A DNA stretch of 33,727 nt from Paludibacteraceae bacterium (GCA_017412245.1 JAFPYI010000024.1:1-33727); one strand, 5' to 3'. Numbered from the stretch's first letter, positions 7,401-15,952 are shown. Made by a program: numbers and translations. Notes: a model not told the origin generated them from the sequence alone.

Positions 7401-8811
7401 ATTTATGCAAAAGGAAGTTTTTTAACTCTGGAGGTGTGGTTCCAAGTTTGTCAGAAACGCGCTTTTTTAGGGTTTTAATGCCCGATGGATAACCATAATG
7501 AATAGTCTCTGCTATTTGTTTCAGTCGGAAATCCAACATCGTTAAAATACAAAAGCGTATTTCTACCTCATTGAGATTACACCCCTCTAATTTGCTGACT
7601 ATTCCCCCCATATACAAGTCGGCATCTGATTTCAAGACTACATAATTTTTCCAATGAAGAGTGTTGTTTATATCCGTTGTGTCAATATGCTGTTTTATGG
7701 ATTCGATAATACTATCTGCATGTTTGTCCGTGAGTGAAATCATTTGTTTTTTGCGCTTGTTCGCTATGTACATCACACAACTAACTATCACTAAAAGCAG
7801 CAACAATATTAGCAATAATATACGCTTATGAATATCCGGCTTTCTGTTAAGGTCTTGTTCTAATAATTGAACGGCTTGTGATAACTTGCCTTGATGGATT
7901 TCTATAAGTTTTTGCACATCCGATCTATCGGCAGAAATTTTTCTAACATCCTCTCTGTTCTTACTATCATCATTGTGCGTAAGAATATACATTGCATTAT
8001 TTTTATCGAATAATTCATTGGATACGGAAAGAACATATTGAGCGTAATAAACTGATGAATCTTTTAATCCCATTAAAGAATATGCTTGTGCTAATTGCAA
8101 AAGCAAGGCGGGCAAATTCGATTGGTGTTCTTGAGCCTGATGTGCATAATATATAGTAGAATCATATTGCGCACTACGTAAAAACGCCTCTGCACGCGTG
8201 ATATTACAATATGTTTGCAGTCCGTAATTCTCGATACCGCTATTCTCGATGACTTGCAAAAGAGAGAAGCAACTATCTTTTAAACCATCAGAAGCCAACT
8301 CATAAGCCCTCCTATACAATCCATAATAATACAACAACGTGTCACCATTATGTAAATAGGAATCGGCAGAGCGTTCGTACATATCATACGCCAACTGAAA
8401 CTCGTTCGCCAAATGGCAAAGATCACCCATATTGCTGTATATGCGTCCGAGGATATGGTAGTCGCGCGTGCGGGAGTGAGTGGCGTTGATGAAACACTCC
8501 ATCGCCCCTACGGGATCATCTTTCTCACGCAGAAGACGGCCGTAGTGGTAGCAGGCATGAGCATAAGTATTTGTGATTTGTAATTGGTGATTGGTAATTG
8601 GTAATAGATATCTTGATGTCCTTCCTAATGTCTCATAGGCCTGCGCCAGTGCGAGACTGTCACCTGCATCGATGCCATAAATCATTCCTTCCGCACGTAG
8701 ACTGTCCGCCTGCGCCACCACCTCCTGCGCCTCACGCACCGCACGCGGCGTACAGGAAGCGAGACAGAAAACCCACACAAAGAATACTATGACCGTTCGT
8801 ACGCGATACAT
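7396..8811 (-). CDS. TPR lipoprotein-like transmembrane regulator with C-terminal HTH, 471 aa
   Basis: The N-terminus has a signal sequence and lipobox LASC (Cys20). Residues about 45-320 are helical repeats of TPR type. A single membrane helix spans about 331-350, followed by KRKK. The C-terminal 60 residues (about 413-460) resemble a LuxR-like helix-turn-helix: EVEIRFCILTMLDFRLKQIA, then GIKTLKKRVSDKLG. Bacteroidetes encode many such TPR-TM-HTH proteins, thought to sense an outer signal and act on nearby genes. A lipobox together with an internal membrane helix is odd and may be simply a signal anchor. It begins 12 nt after trmD, so it may be read from the upstream operon. Residues 71-81 are encoded by a simple ATTGGT-type repeat. 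The target is unknown; the DUF3244 gene is the natural candidate. Confidence 0.8.
   Translation of the reverse strand: MYRVRTVIVFFVWVFCLASCTPRAVREAQEVVAQADSLRAEGMIYGIDAGDSLALAQAYETLGRTSRYLLPITNHQLQITNTYAHACYHYGRLLREKDDPVGAMECFINATHSRTRDYHILGRIYSNMGDLCHLANEFQLAYDMYERSADSYLHNGDTLLYYYGLYRRAYELASDGLKDSCFSLLQVIENSGIENYGLQTYCNITRAEAFLRSAQYDSTIYYAHQAQEHQSNLPALLLQLAQAYSLMGLKDSSVYYAQYVLSVSNELFDKNNAMYILTHNDDSKNREDVRKISADRSDVQKLIEIHQGKLSQAVQLLEQDLNRKPDIHKRILLLILLLLLVIVSCVMYIANKRKKQMISLTDKHADSIIESIKQHIDTTDINNTLHWKNYVVLKSDADLYMGGIVSKLEGCNLNEVEIRFCILTMLDFRLKQIAETIHYGYPSGIKTLKKRVSDKLGTTPPELKNFLLHKL
8573..8606. repeat. Short ATTGGT-type simple repeat inside the TPR regulator
   Basis: Near-repeats of GTAATTGGT and GTGATTGGT occur in tandem. 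On the coding strand they give PITNHQLQITN (residues 71-81). The stretch is low-complexity and unlike the rest of the gene. Confidence 0.6.
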
Positions 8812-8823
8812 TATCTCTTGATA

Positions 8824-9504
8824 CTATTCCCCCTCCAGCAAATCTGGGCGGCGTTCCCGCGTGTGTTTGAGTGACTGCTCATACATCCATTCCTCAATCT
8901 TCGCCTGATGGCCTGAGAGTAGTATTTCCGGCACTTTCCAGCCTTTATACTCTGCCGGACGGGTATAGACACCTGCTTCCAAAAGGCCGTCTTGGAACGA
9001 ATCACTCAACGCACTTTCTACATCTCCCATTGCGCCCGGTAACAGACGAACAATAGCATCTGTCATCATCGCTGCAGGCAATTCTCCACCTGTCAACACA
9101 AAATCACCTATCGTGTACTCTTTGGTTATCAAATGGTCTCTCACGCGTTGGTCAACACCCTTGTAATGCCCACAGAGAATGATGATGTTTTGTTTCAGAG
9201 AAAGTGTATTCGCAGCTTTCTGGTCGAACTTCTCACCATCCGGAGCCGTGAAGATAATCTCATCGTAGTCCCGTTCGGATTTCAGGTGTTCTATCAGTCG
9301 GTCGATAGGTTCAATCTGCAGCACCATTCCGGCACTAAAGCCGAAAGCATAATCATCAATCTTACGATGCTTGTCCAACGTCCAGTCACGCAGATTATGC
9401 ACGACAATCTCGCAAAGACCTTTGGCCTTCGCACGCTGAATAATAGAGTGGTTAAGCGGAGACTCTAATAATTCCGGACAAGCAGAGATGATATCTATTC
9501 GCAT
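8824..9504 (-). CDS. trmD: tRNA (guanine37-N1)-methyltransferase TrmD
   Basis: TrmD methylates G37 of tRNAs that have G36, using S-adenosylmethionine, and so prevents +1 frameshifting. The 226-aa length is normal. The trefoil-knot signatures are [11 protein letters not shown] (residues 110-120) and [13 protein letters not shown] (132-144). Arg153 and Asp168 ([10 protein letters not shown]) sit at the usual catalytic positions. The N-terminal motif reads [10 protein letters not shown] (residues 52-61) where many TrmDs have GGG. It is downstream of yidD after a 64-nt gap with repeats and a hairpin, and 12 nt before the TPR regulator. Confidence 0.97.
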   Translation of the reverse strand: MRIDIISACPELLESPLNHSIIQRAKAKGLCEIVVHNLRDWTLDKHRKIDDYAFGFSAGMVLQIEPIDRLIEHLKSERDYDEIIFTAPDGEKFDQKAANTLSLKQNIIILCGHYKGVDQRVRDHLITKEYTIGDFVLTGGELPAAMMTDAIVRLLPGAMGDVESALSDSFQDGLLEAGVYTRPAEYKGWKVPEILLSGHQAKIEEWMYEQSLKHTRERRPDLLEGE

Positions 9505-9520
9505 GTTTTTCTCTGAAAAA

Positions 9521-9570
9521 CGTTAAATTGTTAAATAGTTAAAATGGTCGCTTCGCGACGTTAAACCGTT
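9521..9570. repeat. GTTAAA repeats around a small hairpin between yidD and trmD
   Basis: Four GTTAAA copies occur in about 45 nt (9522, 9530, 9538 and 9560 regions). Among them is a stem GTCGC/GCGAC (9547-9551 and 9555-9559) with a 3-nt loop. It may act as a weak attenuator before trmD or be a dispersed repeat. Confidence 0.5.
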
Positions 9571-9826
9571 AGGGAACCGGATCATATCCTGATCCGCCCC
9601 AAGGATGACAACGAAGAATACGTTTGATGCCCAGCCAACCGCCTTTGAAAATGCCGTACTTGAGTACCGCTTCTACCATATACTGGCTGCACGTAGGCGT
9701 GTAACGGCAAGAAGGAGGAGTGAGCGGAGAGATGAACACACGGTAAAAATACACCGGCAGAAGGAACATTTTCCGCAGCACAATCTTCCATTTAGGACTT
9801 TCTGTTTGTGGTTGATTATTCTCCAT
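9569..9826 (-). CDS. yidD: Membrane protein insertion efficiency factor YidD
   Basis: This 85-aa protein carries the family signatures [19 protein letters not shown] and [17 protein letters not shown]. YidD is a small inner-membrane-associated protein that helps YidC insert membrane proteins. The rnpA-yidD pairing is standard in bacteria, and here yidD overlaps the 3' end of rnpA by 11 nt, indicating translational coupling. Confidence 0.96.
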   Translation of the reverse strand: MENNQPQTESPKWKIVLRKMFLLPVYFYRVFISPLTPPSCRYTPTCSQYMVEAVLKYGIFKGGWLGIKRILRCHPWGGSGYDPVP

Positions 9827-10157
9827 GAATACGTTTCAGGGCTTTACACATGGCTTTCTCAATGAACGCAAACTCACGTTTCTCTGCGTCCATATAATTG
9901 AAAGCTATCATAAAATGTTTGTCTTCCAACAAATCTTGATGCAACCGATAGGCTTCTCGCATCAAGCGCCTCAGATGATTTCTGTCCACCGCGTGTTTGA
10001 AAAGCGATTTAGGTGCCCAGACAAGTATCTGCGTCTCGCTTTCCGTCGGTAACCAAGTCACGCGTAATGGCCAGGCTGCAAACCGTTTGCCGTCGTGGTA
10101 AAGCGTCTCTATCTGTTTACGCCCGCATAACCTGCTATATTTAGGAAGACTGTTCAA
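9816..10157 (-). CDS. rnpA: Ribonuclease P protein component
   Basis: RnpA is the protein subunit of RNase P and binds the 5' leader of pre-tRNA. The 113-aa length is normal. The RNR motif region reads [16 protein letters not shown] (residues about 56-71), preceded by WAPKSLFKH, matching the family. It overlaps hemD by 4 nt at its start and yidD by 11 nt at its end. It is not next to rpmH here, unlike in many bacteria, but the gene order hemD-rnpA-yidD is one I associate with Bacteroidetes. Confidence 0.95.
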   Translation of the reverse strand: MNSLPKYSRLCGRKQIETLYHDGKRFAAWPLRVTWLPTESETQILVWAPKSLFKHAVDRNHLRRLMREAYRLHQDLLEDKHFMIAFNYMDAEKREFAFIEKAMCKALKRIHGE

Positions 10158-10897
10158 TGGTGGTCCAAATAATCGGCAATAGCCATTGGAAGAGACGTAA
10201 ACGGATGACCGGGACCGGCTGCTACATCCACTCGAAAACCGGACTCACGCAAGGCATTGATGGTTCCTTCGCCAAAAGCAGCAATAAGCGTCTCGCCTTG
10301 TTTCCAATCCGGGAAATTCTCACGAAGTGCCTTCACTCCGGCAGGCGTAAAGAGCGCAATCATATCGTAGTCAAAAACTTTGCCTGCCGGCCAGGGAGTA
10401 GTCACCGTGCGGTACATGATAGCAGGTTGAACCTCGATATTATTCTCTGCAAACATATTCAGCTGGTCTTGGTTGTGAATATCCGACAAAACCATCATAT
10501 ACTTCTCGTTCGGACGACGACGCATTGCCGGAAGCAAATCCTCAAAACGATTGCCGCTCTCAGGGAAAAAAACCTTACGCTTGCGATACTGAATAAACTT
10601 CTGCAGATAGAGTCCCACTTGCTCAGAATTGCAGTAATAATGCATCGAATCAGGGACAGTCAACCTCATCTCGCTACACATACGGAAATAATGTTCCGCG
10701 CTCAGCTTGGAATTCAGAATAACCGCTGTATAATCCAACGGATTGATGCGTTGATGGCGAAACTCGCTGGCACACAAACCCTCCACGTGGATAAACTGAT
10801 AAAAATCACACTCCACGTCATATTGTTCTGTCAAACGGCTATACGGATTGTGTCCTATGCCGGGCTGAGGTTGTGAAAATAAAATCTTCTTTATCAT
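10154..10897 (-). CDS. hemD: Uroporphyrinogen-III synthase (HemD family)
   Basis: The 247-aa frame has a HemD-like two-lobed layout. It opens MIKKILFSQPQP and contains AVILNSKLSAEHYF. The second lobe includes YMMVLSDIHNQDQL, then FTPAGVKALRENFPDW and IAAFGEGTINALRESG. The enzyme would cyclise hydroxymethylbilane to uroporphyrinogen III in tetrapyrrole synthesis. I chose the ATG at 10895-10897 because it overlaps the stop of the DUF4271 gene as ATGA. An upstream in-frame start at 11071 would overlap that gene by 178 nt. Sequence conservation in this family is low, so the specificity is by family. Confidence 0.85.
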   Translation of the reverse strand: MIKKILFSQPQPGIGHNPYSRLTEQYDVECDFYQFIHVEGLCASEFRHQRINPLDYTAVILNSKLSAEHYFRMCSEMRLTVPDSMHYYCNSEQVGLYLQKFIQYRKRKVFFPESGNRFEDLLPAMRRRPNEKYMMVLSDIHNQDQLNMFAENNIEVQPAIMYRTVTTPWPAGKVFDYDMIALFTPAGVKALRENFPDWKQGETLIAAFGEGTINALRESGFRVDVAAGPGHPFTSLPMAIADYLDHH

Positions 10898-11550
10898 ATT
10901 ACTTTTATCAATTGCGATGTTAATCCCCATAAAGCGCCTGCTGGCAATAACTCCATGGTCAAAAAATATATCAGTATATAGAGTATCGAGGCCGGAGTGC
11001 GGTAAAAAATACGTACGCTGCGATAGAGAAACAAAAGCCAGAACAGCACCATTCCTCCTATCAGCACCCAACCGGCAGCTACAGAATTATATAAATACAT
11101 CAGCACCAGCAGAAACGGATAATAAGCAATCGCCAAAAGAGTCACCATATGACCGTATTGCTCATAAAGCTCTTCATAGTGGTGCGAGAGCATAAAAGTA
11201 TAATCAATCCATTGGTTGAGAAGCATTTTTACCATAATCACGCCTAACATCAGACCGCAAACCAGCAGATAAGAGAGGAAGGAAAACTGATTCTCAACGC
11301 TGAAAAGAATCATCACTATCAATCCCGGAACACCGATGCGGAAAAGCGTAATGAAGAGTTGACCGAGAAAATTCGTCGGTGCCTCTTTGTACATGCGTTT
11401 GATGGAGCGGAACTGTAACATACTGATTGCACGAGTCAGCACACCGGGTTGAAAAAGCTCACTCAGGATGGCACAAATAGCCAAAAACAGAATGGTCCAT
11501 GCGTACCAATCGGCGCTCAACGGAGATAATATACGACTTATTCCTTCCAT
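10894..11550 (-). CDS. DUF4271 membrane protein
   Basis: This 218-aa protein has five or more hydrophobic segments (e.g. AWTILFLAICAIL, GLIVMILFSV, LLIGGMVLFWLLFLY-like stretches) and a conserved loop NQWIDYTFMLSHHYEEL. This matches the DUF4271 family, which in Bacteroidetes lies directly upstream of uroporphyrinogen-III synthase. The function is unknown. It overlaps the U32 gene by 13 nt and hemD by 4 nt, so it is translated as part of one operon. Confidence 0.85.
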   Translation of the reverse strand: MEGISRILSPLSADWYAWTILFLAICAILSELFQPGVLTRAISMLQFRSIKRMYKEAPTNFLGQLFITLFRIGVPGLIVMILFSVENQFSFLSYLLVCGLMLGVIMVKMLLNQWIDYTFMLSHHYEELYEQYGHMVTLLAIAYYPFLLVLMYLYNSVAAGWVLIGGMVLFWLLFLYRSVRIFYRTPASILYILIYFLTMELLPAGALWGLTSQLIKVI

Positions 11551-12794
11551 AGATACAATTTATCCCCACGACGAATGATTCTATCGGTCTTCAGGGAGAA
11601 ATACTCTCCTTGTTTCACTTCTTGCGTAGGATGACCGTCTGTGTCACGCAAACCTGTTGCCGTGCACTCGTACACACCGGTCGTCTCGCCGGTAATCAGT
11701 AACGGCTCTCCTTCACGAATAGCATCCACTGCCTCCACCACAAATTCCGCAACGCTCAAGTTCTTGAAGAAATTGGTACATTTGGCTGCATAAATCTTCT
11801 TACAGGTCGCTTTATTGCCGTAACTGTGTGTCCATTCGCCCAAACGCTGACCTTGATAATAACCATCCCAGAAACCGCGATTGAACACACGTCCCAAACG
11901 TTCGTTCCAGTCAGTTATCTTCGGCTCTATAATCTCGTCATGGTTGTATTCGCCTTTCTGCCATGCCTCTACAGCCTCACGATAGCAACGAACAACCGTG
12001 CTGACGTATTCTGCTCCACGGGCACGACCTTCTATCTTCAGCACACGCACTCCGGCGTCTAACATCTTGTTCAGGAAATGAATCGTCTTCAGGTCTTTCG
12101 GAGACATGATATACTCGTTGTCGATATCCAACTCCAAATCAGACGATTTGTCATGCACGGTATAACCTCTGCGGCATACCTGCACGCACGCACCGCGATT
12201 AGCGCTCAAACCGTAGTTATTCAGGCTCAAATAGCATTTCCCGCTCACGGCCATACATAATGCTCCGTGACAGAACATCTCGATACGAATCAGTTCACCT
12301 TTGCGTCCGCAGATATGTTGTTCCTCGATGTCTCGAGCAATACTGGCTACTTGTTCCATATTCAACTCACGGGCCAATACCACAACATCCGCAAACTGCG
12401 CATAGAACCGCAATGCCTCTGTATTGGCGATATTCAATTGCGTCGATAAATGAACCTCCACACCTACACTGCAAGCGTATTGCATCACAGAAATATCGCT
12501 CGCTATAATAGCATCCAAACCGGCTGCTTTCGCATTATCCACTATCTCACGCATCAACGGCAGGTCTTCAGGATACATCACCGTGTTAAGTGTCAAATAG
12601 GTCTTAACACCCGCCTCACGGCATTTTGCCACTATGGTATGCAAATCGGCGGTCGTGAAATTGACGGAACTGCGAGCACGCATATTCAGATGCTCTATTC
12701 CGAAATACACACTCGTAGCACCGGCTTCGATGGCTGCTGCCAACGATTCCCAGCATCCTACTGGAGCCATTATTTCGACGTTCGTACTTGCCAT
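11538..12794 (-). CDS. Peptidase U32-family RNA hydroxylation protein (TrhP/RlhA-like)
   Basis: The 418-aa protein starts VEIMAPVGCWESLAAAIEAGA and has the U32 signature EMFCHGALCMAVSGKCYLS (from about residue 172) followed by NRGACVQVCRRGY. The cysteines (175, 180, 187, 203, 207) include likely iron-sulfur ligands. Characterised relatives (TrhP, RlhA) are not proteases but introduce hydroxyl groups into tRNA U34 or 23S rRNA C2501 using prephenate. The exact substrate cannot be told from the sequence. It is the first gene of the run leading to DUF4271, hemD, rnpA, yidD and trmD, a grouping in which several genes act on tRNA. No clear promoter is seen upstream; there is a hairpin and an 11-nt tandem repeat. 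Confidence 0.9.
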   Translation of the reverse strand: MASTNVEIMAPVGCWESLAAAIEAGATSVYFGIEHLNMRARSSVNFTTADLHTIVAKCREAGVKTYLTLNTVMYPEDLPLMREIVDNAKAAGLDAIIASDISVMQYACSVGVEVHLSTQLNIANTEALRFYAQFADVVVLARELNMEQVASIARDIEEQHICGRKGELIRIEMFCHGALCMAVSGKCYLSLNNYGLSANRGACVQVCRRGYTVHDKSSDLELDIDNEYIMSPKDLKTIHFLNKMLDAGVRVLKIEGRARGAEYVSTVVRCYREAVEAWQKGEYNHDEIIEPKITDWNERLGRVFNRGFWDGYYQGQRLGEWTHSYGNKATCKKIYAAKCTNFFKNLSVAEFVVEAVDAIREGEPLLITGETTGVYECTATGLRDTDGHPTQEVKQGEYFSLKTDRIIRRGDKLYLWKE

Positions 12795-12823
12795 AGTTCA
12801 TTTTCAACCAGAAAACCTCTCGG

Positions 12824-12844
12824 AAGCCCCGAAAATACGGGCTT
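12824..12844 (-). terminator. Weak hairpin between asd and the U32 gene
   Basis: The inverted repeat AAGCCC/GGGCTT forms a 6-bp stem with a 9-nt loop in the gap after asd. A short T-run follows about 10 nt later on the minus strand. It may end asd transcription. Confidence 0.3.
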
Positions 12845-12862
12845 GCAACGGGGTAACATTGG

Positions 12863-12901
12863 GTGATTATTGCGTGATTATTGTGTGATTATTGCGTGAT
12901 T
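12863..12901. repeat. 11-nt tandem repeat, 3.5 copies
   Basis: GTGATTATTGC at 12863-12873, GTGATTATTGT at 12874-12884, GTGATTATTGC at 12885-12895, then GTGATT. It lies in the 125-nt gap between asd and the U32 gene. Confidence 0.9.
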
Positions 12902-12919
12902 CGGTTACTTTTCTCTACT

Positions 12920-13930
12920 CTATCCTTGTTTAGAAGCGCTGAGAAGCCACTCTGCTATCTGAACAGCATTAAGCGCTGCACCTTTGCGAATCTGGTCACT
13001 CACGCACCAGAAACTCAAGCCGTTCTCGTCCGTCAAATCCTTACGTACGCGACCTATAAACACTTCATCCTTTCCGCTCAGAAACAACGGCATAGGATAA
13101 ACTTTTTTCTCAGGTTCATCCATCAGCACGCAACCTTGAGCATTCGCAAACGCCTGCTTGGCTTCATCTATGCTTATCGCACGTTCGGTCTCTACCCAGA
13201 TACTCTCACTGTGAGCACGAAGCGACGGAACACGAACACAGGTAGCACTCACCTTCACATCCGAATGCATGATTTTGCGTGTCTCGTTATACATCTTCAT
13301 CTCCTCTTTCGTGTACCCGTTGTCGGTAAACACATCGATATGAGGAATCAGATTGTATGCTAACTGGTAAGCAAATTTCTCTACCTTCACTTCTTCGCCG
13401 TTAAGCACTTGGCGGTATTGGTTTTTCAATTCCTCCATGGCCTGTGCTCCTGCACCGGAAGCCGCTTGATAAGTAGACACATGCACACGGCGAATATGGC
13501 TCAACTTCTCTATCGCCTGAAGAGCCACTACCATCTGAATCGTCGTGCAATTAGGATTGGCAATAATGTTTCTCGGACGTACCAATGCATCCGCTGCATT
13601 CACTTCAGGAACAACCAAAGGCACATCTTCATCCATGCGAAAGGCTGAAGAATTGTCTATCAGTATCGCTCCATAACGAGTAATGTCTTCCGCATACGCA
13701 CGTGACACGCTCGCGCCCGCGGATGCAAAAGCAATATCGACGCCTTTGAAAGCGTCGTCATGTTGCAGCAATTGTACTTCATACTCCTTGCCGCAAAAAG
13801 TATATTTTCTTCCTGCCGAGCGTTCAGAACCGAATAAACGTAACTCGCTCACAGGAAATTTTCGCTGTTCTAATACACGTAATAACTCTTGGCCGACCGC
13901 GCCGGACGCACCTACAACAGCTACTGTCAT
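12920..13930 (-). CDS. asd: Aspartate-semialdehyde dehydrogenase
   Basis: The enzyme reduces aspartyl phosphate to aspartate semialdehyde with NADPH, feeding lysine/diaminopimelate, threonine and methionine synthesis. The 336-aa length is normal. The N-terminal Rossmann motif [16 protein letters not shown], the catalytic Cys128 in NPNCTT, and [11 protein letters not shown] are all present. A terminator hairpin lies upstream (13962-13993), so it probably has its own promoter. A TAAGTTTG element at 13958-13965 could be the -7 box, but no good -33 element is seen at the usual distance. Confidence 0.96.
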   Translation of the reverse strand: MTVAVVGASGAVGQELLRVLEQRKFPVSELRLFGSERSAGRKYTFCGKEYEVQLLQHDDAFKGVDIAFASAGASVSRAYAEDITRYGAILIDNSSAFRMDEDVPLVVPEVNAADALVRPRNIIANPNCTTIQMVVALQAIEKLSHIRRVHVSTYQAASGAGAQAMEELKNQYRQVLNGEEVKVEKFAYQLAYNLIPHIDVFTDNGYTKEEMKMYNETRKIMHSDVKVSATCVRVPSLRAHSESIWVETERAISIDEAKQAFANAQGCVLMDEPEKKVYPMPLFLSGKDEVFIGRVRKDLTDENGLSFWCVSDQIRKGAALNAVQIAEWLLSASKQG

Positions 13931-13961
13931 AATGTTTTTCTATATAATAGATTAAAACAAA

Positions 13962-13993
13962 CTTATCCCCTGCAAAAACATGCAGAGGATAAG
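13962..13993 (-). terminator. Terminator after the winged-helix gene
   Basis: A 13-bp stem with arms CTTATCCCCTGCA (13962-13974) and TGCAGAGGATAAG (13981-13993) has one wobble pair and a 6-nt loop, followed on the minus strand by a T-rich tract. It begins 9 nt after the stop at 14002. Confidence 0.75.
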
Positions 13994-14001
13994 CGGATTT
14001 T

Positions 14002-14196
14002 TTAAGCTAATGCTACAATGGTGTCAGACTCTGCTTCGGTAAAGTTCACTTTACCTTCGCGAGCTAACCAACCAAGAGCCAAAAACAAATCTTCATTTTT
14101 GAGCTTTGTAGCTTTTTTTAAAGCCTTGATGCCTTGTGCACCATTCTGCAGAGCATTCCAAAGAAGGCCTGCATTCTCGCCAATTTTTGTGATCAT
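14002..14196 (-). CDS. Small winged helix-turn-helix protein (DUF2582-like)
   Basis: The 64-aa protein reads as a single winged-helix fold: IGENAGLLWNALQ, then IKALKKATKLKNEDLFLALGWLAREGKVNF and a short tail. This matches the small DUF2582/winged-HTH family common in Bacteroidetes. No ligand-binding domain is present. It lies 50 nt downstream of fabF and is closed by a terminator. The target and role are unknown. Confidence 0.8.
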   Translation of the reverse strand: MITKIGENAGLLWNALQNGAQGIKALKKATKLKNEDLFLALGWLAREGKVNFTEAESDTIVALA

Positions 14197-14226
14197 AATA
14201 CCTTAAATAATTTTTTGTTGACTAAT

Positions 14227-14253
14227 AGAGTAACATTTGAATGGGGTTACTCT
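14227..14253 (-). terminator. Hairpin at the end of fabF
   Basis: The 8-bp arms AGAGTAAC (14227-14234) and GTTACTCT (14246-14253) are perfect and overlap the fabF stop codon. No strong T-run follows, so it may be a partial terminator or a 3'-end stabiliser before the winged-helix gene. Confidence 0.4.
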
Positions 14254-15506
14254 TCCCATTTCTTGAATATCAAGCAAGCATTGTGACCGCCGAAACCAAA
14301 CGTATTACTCAAAGCGTAACGAATATTTCGTTTCTGAGCTTTACCAAAGGTAAAGTTAATGCGGTAATCAATTTGCTCGTCCTCATCCTCTGGATCATGA
14401 TTGATGGTTGGAGGAATAATTCCGTCCTTCAGCGCCATGATACAAGCTAATGCCTCTACTGCGCCCGTGGCACCAATCAAATGACCCGTCATGGATTTTG
14501 TTGAATCAAGATTCATCTCATACACATGGTCACCGAAAACACGCTGGATAGCCATCACTTCGGTTACGTCTCCGAGAGGAGTACTCGTTCCGTGAGTATT
14601 GATAAAATCAATATCCTTCGGTTCCAAACGTGCATCTTGAAGCGCCAAACGCATTACGCGCTCTGCACCTTTACCGTCAGGATCAGGAGCCGTCATATGA
14701 TAAGCATCAGAAGTCATTCCTTCGCCTATCATCTCTGCGTAAATCTTTGCGCCACGAGCCTTAGCATGCTCATACTCTTCCATTATTAGACAAGCCGCAC
14801 CTTCGCCTAACACGAAACCGTCACGCGATTTGGAGAATGGACGACTGGCGGTAGAAGGAGAGTCATTTCGCGTAGAAAGAGCATGCAAGGAATTGAATCC
14901 TCCAATACCTGTATACGTCACATCTGCGTCAGCGCCACCTGTCAGCAATACATCTGCATGACCTAAACGAATCTGGTCAAAAGCAGACGCTACAGCGTGA
15001 GATGATGAAGAGCAAGCGGTTGAAACAGAGAAACTCGGACCACCTAATCCAAAACGGATAGATATATGTCCTGCTGCAATACTCGGAATAGCCTTAGGAA
15101 TCATAAAAGGATTGAAGCGAGGTACGCCGTCACCCTTTGCAAAATCAATAATCTCCTCCTCGGTGGATTGCAAACCACCCATTCCGCTTCCCCAGATAAC
15201 ACCAATGCGACTGCGGTCTTCCTTATCCAAATCCAACGCACTGTCACGCAAAGCCTCGCCGGCTACGCAGATAGAGAACTGAGAATAACGATCCATCTTT
15301 CGGGCTTCCTTACGATCCATAATCGACTCAGGATCAAAACCCTTTACTTCTCCCGCAAAATGAGTCTTGAATAAACTGGCGTCAAAAGAAGTAATAGGCG
15401 CTATACCGCTCACTCCTTTTACCAGCGCTTCCCATGTCTCCGGAGCGGAATTGCCCAGCGGAGTCAAGGCGCCAAGACCCGTTATGACTACTCTTCGTAA
15501 TTGCAT
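14247..15506 (-). CDS. fabF: 3-oxoacyl-ACP synthase II (FabF)
   Basis: FabF condenses malonyl-ACP with acyl-ACP to elongate fatty acids. The 419-aa length is normal. The Cys-His-His triad is visible: Cys165 in VSTACSSSSH, His305 in NTHGTSTPLGD and His342 in GHLIGATGAVE. It lies directly downstream of acpP, which provides its ACP partner, a classic pairing. The 81-nt gap between them contains a perfect 10-bp hairpin, so fabF is probably expressed below acpP. Confidence 0.98.
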   Translation of the reverse strand: MQLRRVVITGLGALTPLGNSAPETWEALVKGVSGIAPITSFDASLFKTHFAGEVKGFDPESIMDRKEARKMDRYSQFSICVAGEALRDSALDLDKEDRSRIGVIWGSGMGGLQSTEEEIIDFAKGDGVPRFNPFMIPKAIPSIAAGHISIRFGLGGPSFSVSTACSSSSHAVASAFDQIRLGHADVLLTGGADADVTYTGIGGFNSLHALSTRNDSPSTASRPFSKSRDGFVLGEGAACLIMEEYEHAKARGAKIYAEMIGEGMTSDAYHMTAPDPDGKGAERVMRLALQDARLEPKDIDFINTHGTSTPLGDVTEVMAIQRVFGDHVYEMNLDSTKSMTGHLIGATGAVEALACIMALKDGIIPPTINHDPEDEDEQIDYRINFTFGKAQKRNIRYALSNTFGFGGHNACLIFKKWEE

Positions 15507-15536
15507 ATGATTTAGTTTCGGCCAAATAAAAAGTAT

Positions 15537-15565
15537 ACGAGTTTACAGACAAACCGTAAACTCGT
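15537..15565 (-). terminator. Hairpin between acpP and fabF (likely attenuator)
   Basis: The perfect 10-bp arms ACGAGTTTAC (15537-15546) and GTAAACTCGT (15556-15565) have a 9-nt loop. They are followed on the minus strand by ATACTTTTTATTT, a moderate T-tract. It fits partial termination that separates high acpP from lower fabF expression. Confidence 0.65.
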
Positions 15566-15587
15566 AAACCATGTGTGGATTTAGAGA

Positions 15588-15827
15588 TTACTTCGCTTGT
15601 GCTTTCTCTACGTAAGCAATTGCATCGCCTACGGTTGCGATTTTTTGAGTGTCCTCATCAGGAATCTGAATACCGAACTCTTTCTCAAACTCCATAATCA
15701 TCTCTACGGTGTCCAAAGAATCAGCACCGAGATCGGTTTGGAAATTAGCCTCGTTGGTTACTTGAGACTCTTCTACACCAAGCTTATCAACAATGATTGC
15801 TTTTACTTTTGCTTCAATTTCAGCCAT
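15588..15827 (-). CDS. acpP: Acyl carrier protein
   Basis: The 79-aa acidic protein carries the phosphopantetheine attachment motif [10 protein letters not shown] with Ser37, followed by the helix [17 protein letters not shown]. It carries growing acyl chains for FabF and the other fatty-acid enzymes in the cytoplasm. A strong promoter lies about 85 nt upstream. It is the first gene of acpP-fabF. Confidence 0.98.
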   Translation of the reverse strand: MAEIEAKVKAIIVDKLGVEESQVTNEANFQTDLGADSLDTVEMIMEFEKEFGIQIPDEDTQKIATVGDAIAYVEKAQAK

Positions 15828-15911
15828 AACTTAATAAAATTAAATTAATATTTATTATCTGTTTTCTTCTATTTTAGACTTCGCAAAATTGCCTATCTCG
15901 CAAAATCGGCG

Positions 15912-15943
15912 CAAAATTACTGCTTTTTTCTGGATTATGCAAA
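15912..15943 (-). promoter_or_regulatory. acpP promoter
   Basis: On the minus strand TTTG (15940-15943), a 20-nt spacer and TAATTTTG (15912-15919) match the Bacteroidetes consensus exactly. The stretch AAAAAAGCAG before the -7 box is shared with other promoters in the window. The -33 box lies 10 nt after the stop of the upstream phosphatase gene. Confidence 0.85.
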
Positions 15944-15952
15944 TTTTTTACA

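Noticed and set aside
10157-10876. A 239-codon plus-strand open frame opposite hemD
   Set aside because: It is fully antisense to a better-supported gene, has no promoter, and its translation matches no family.
10898-11071. A longer hemD start at 11071
   Set aside because: It would overlap DUF4271 by 178 nt and add residues not expected in HemD; the ATG at 10897 gives an ATGA overlap.
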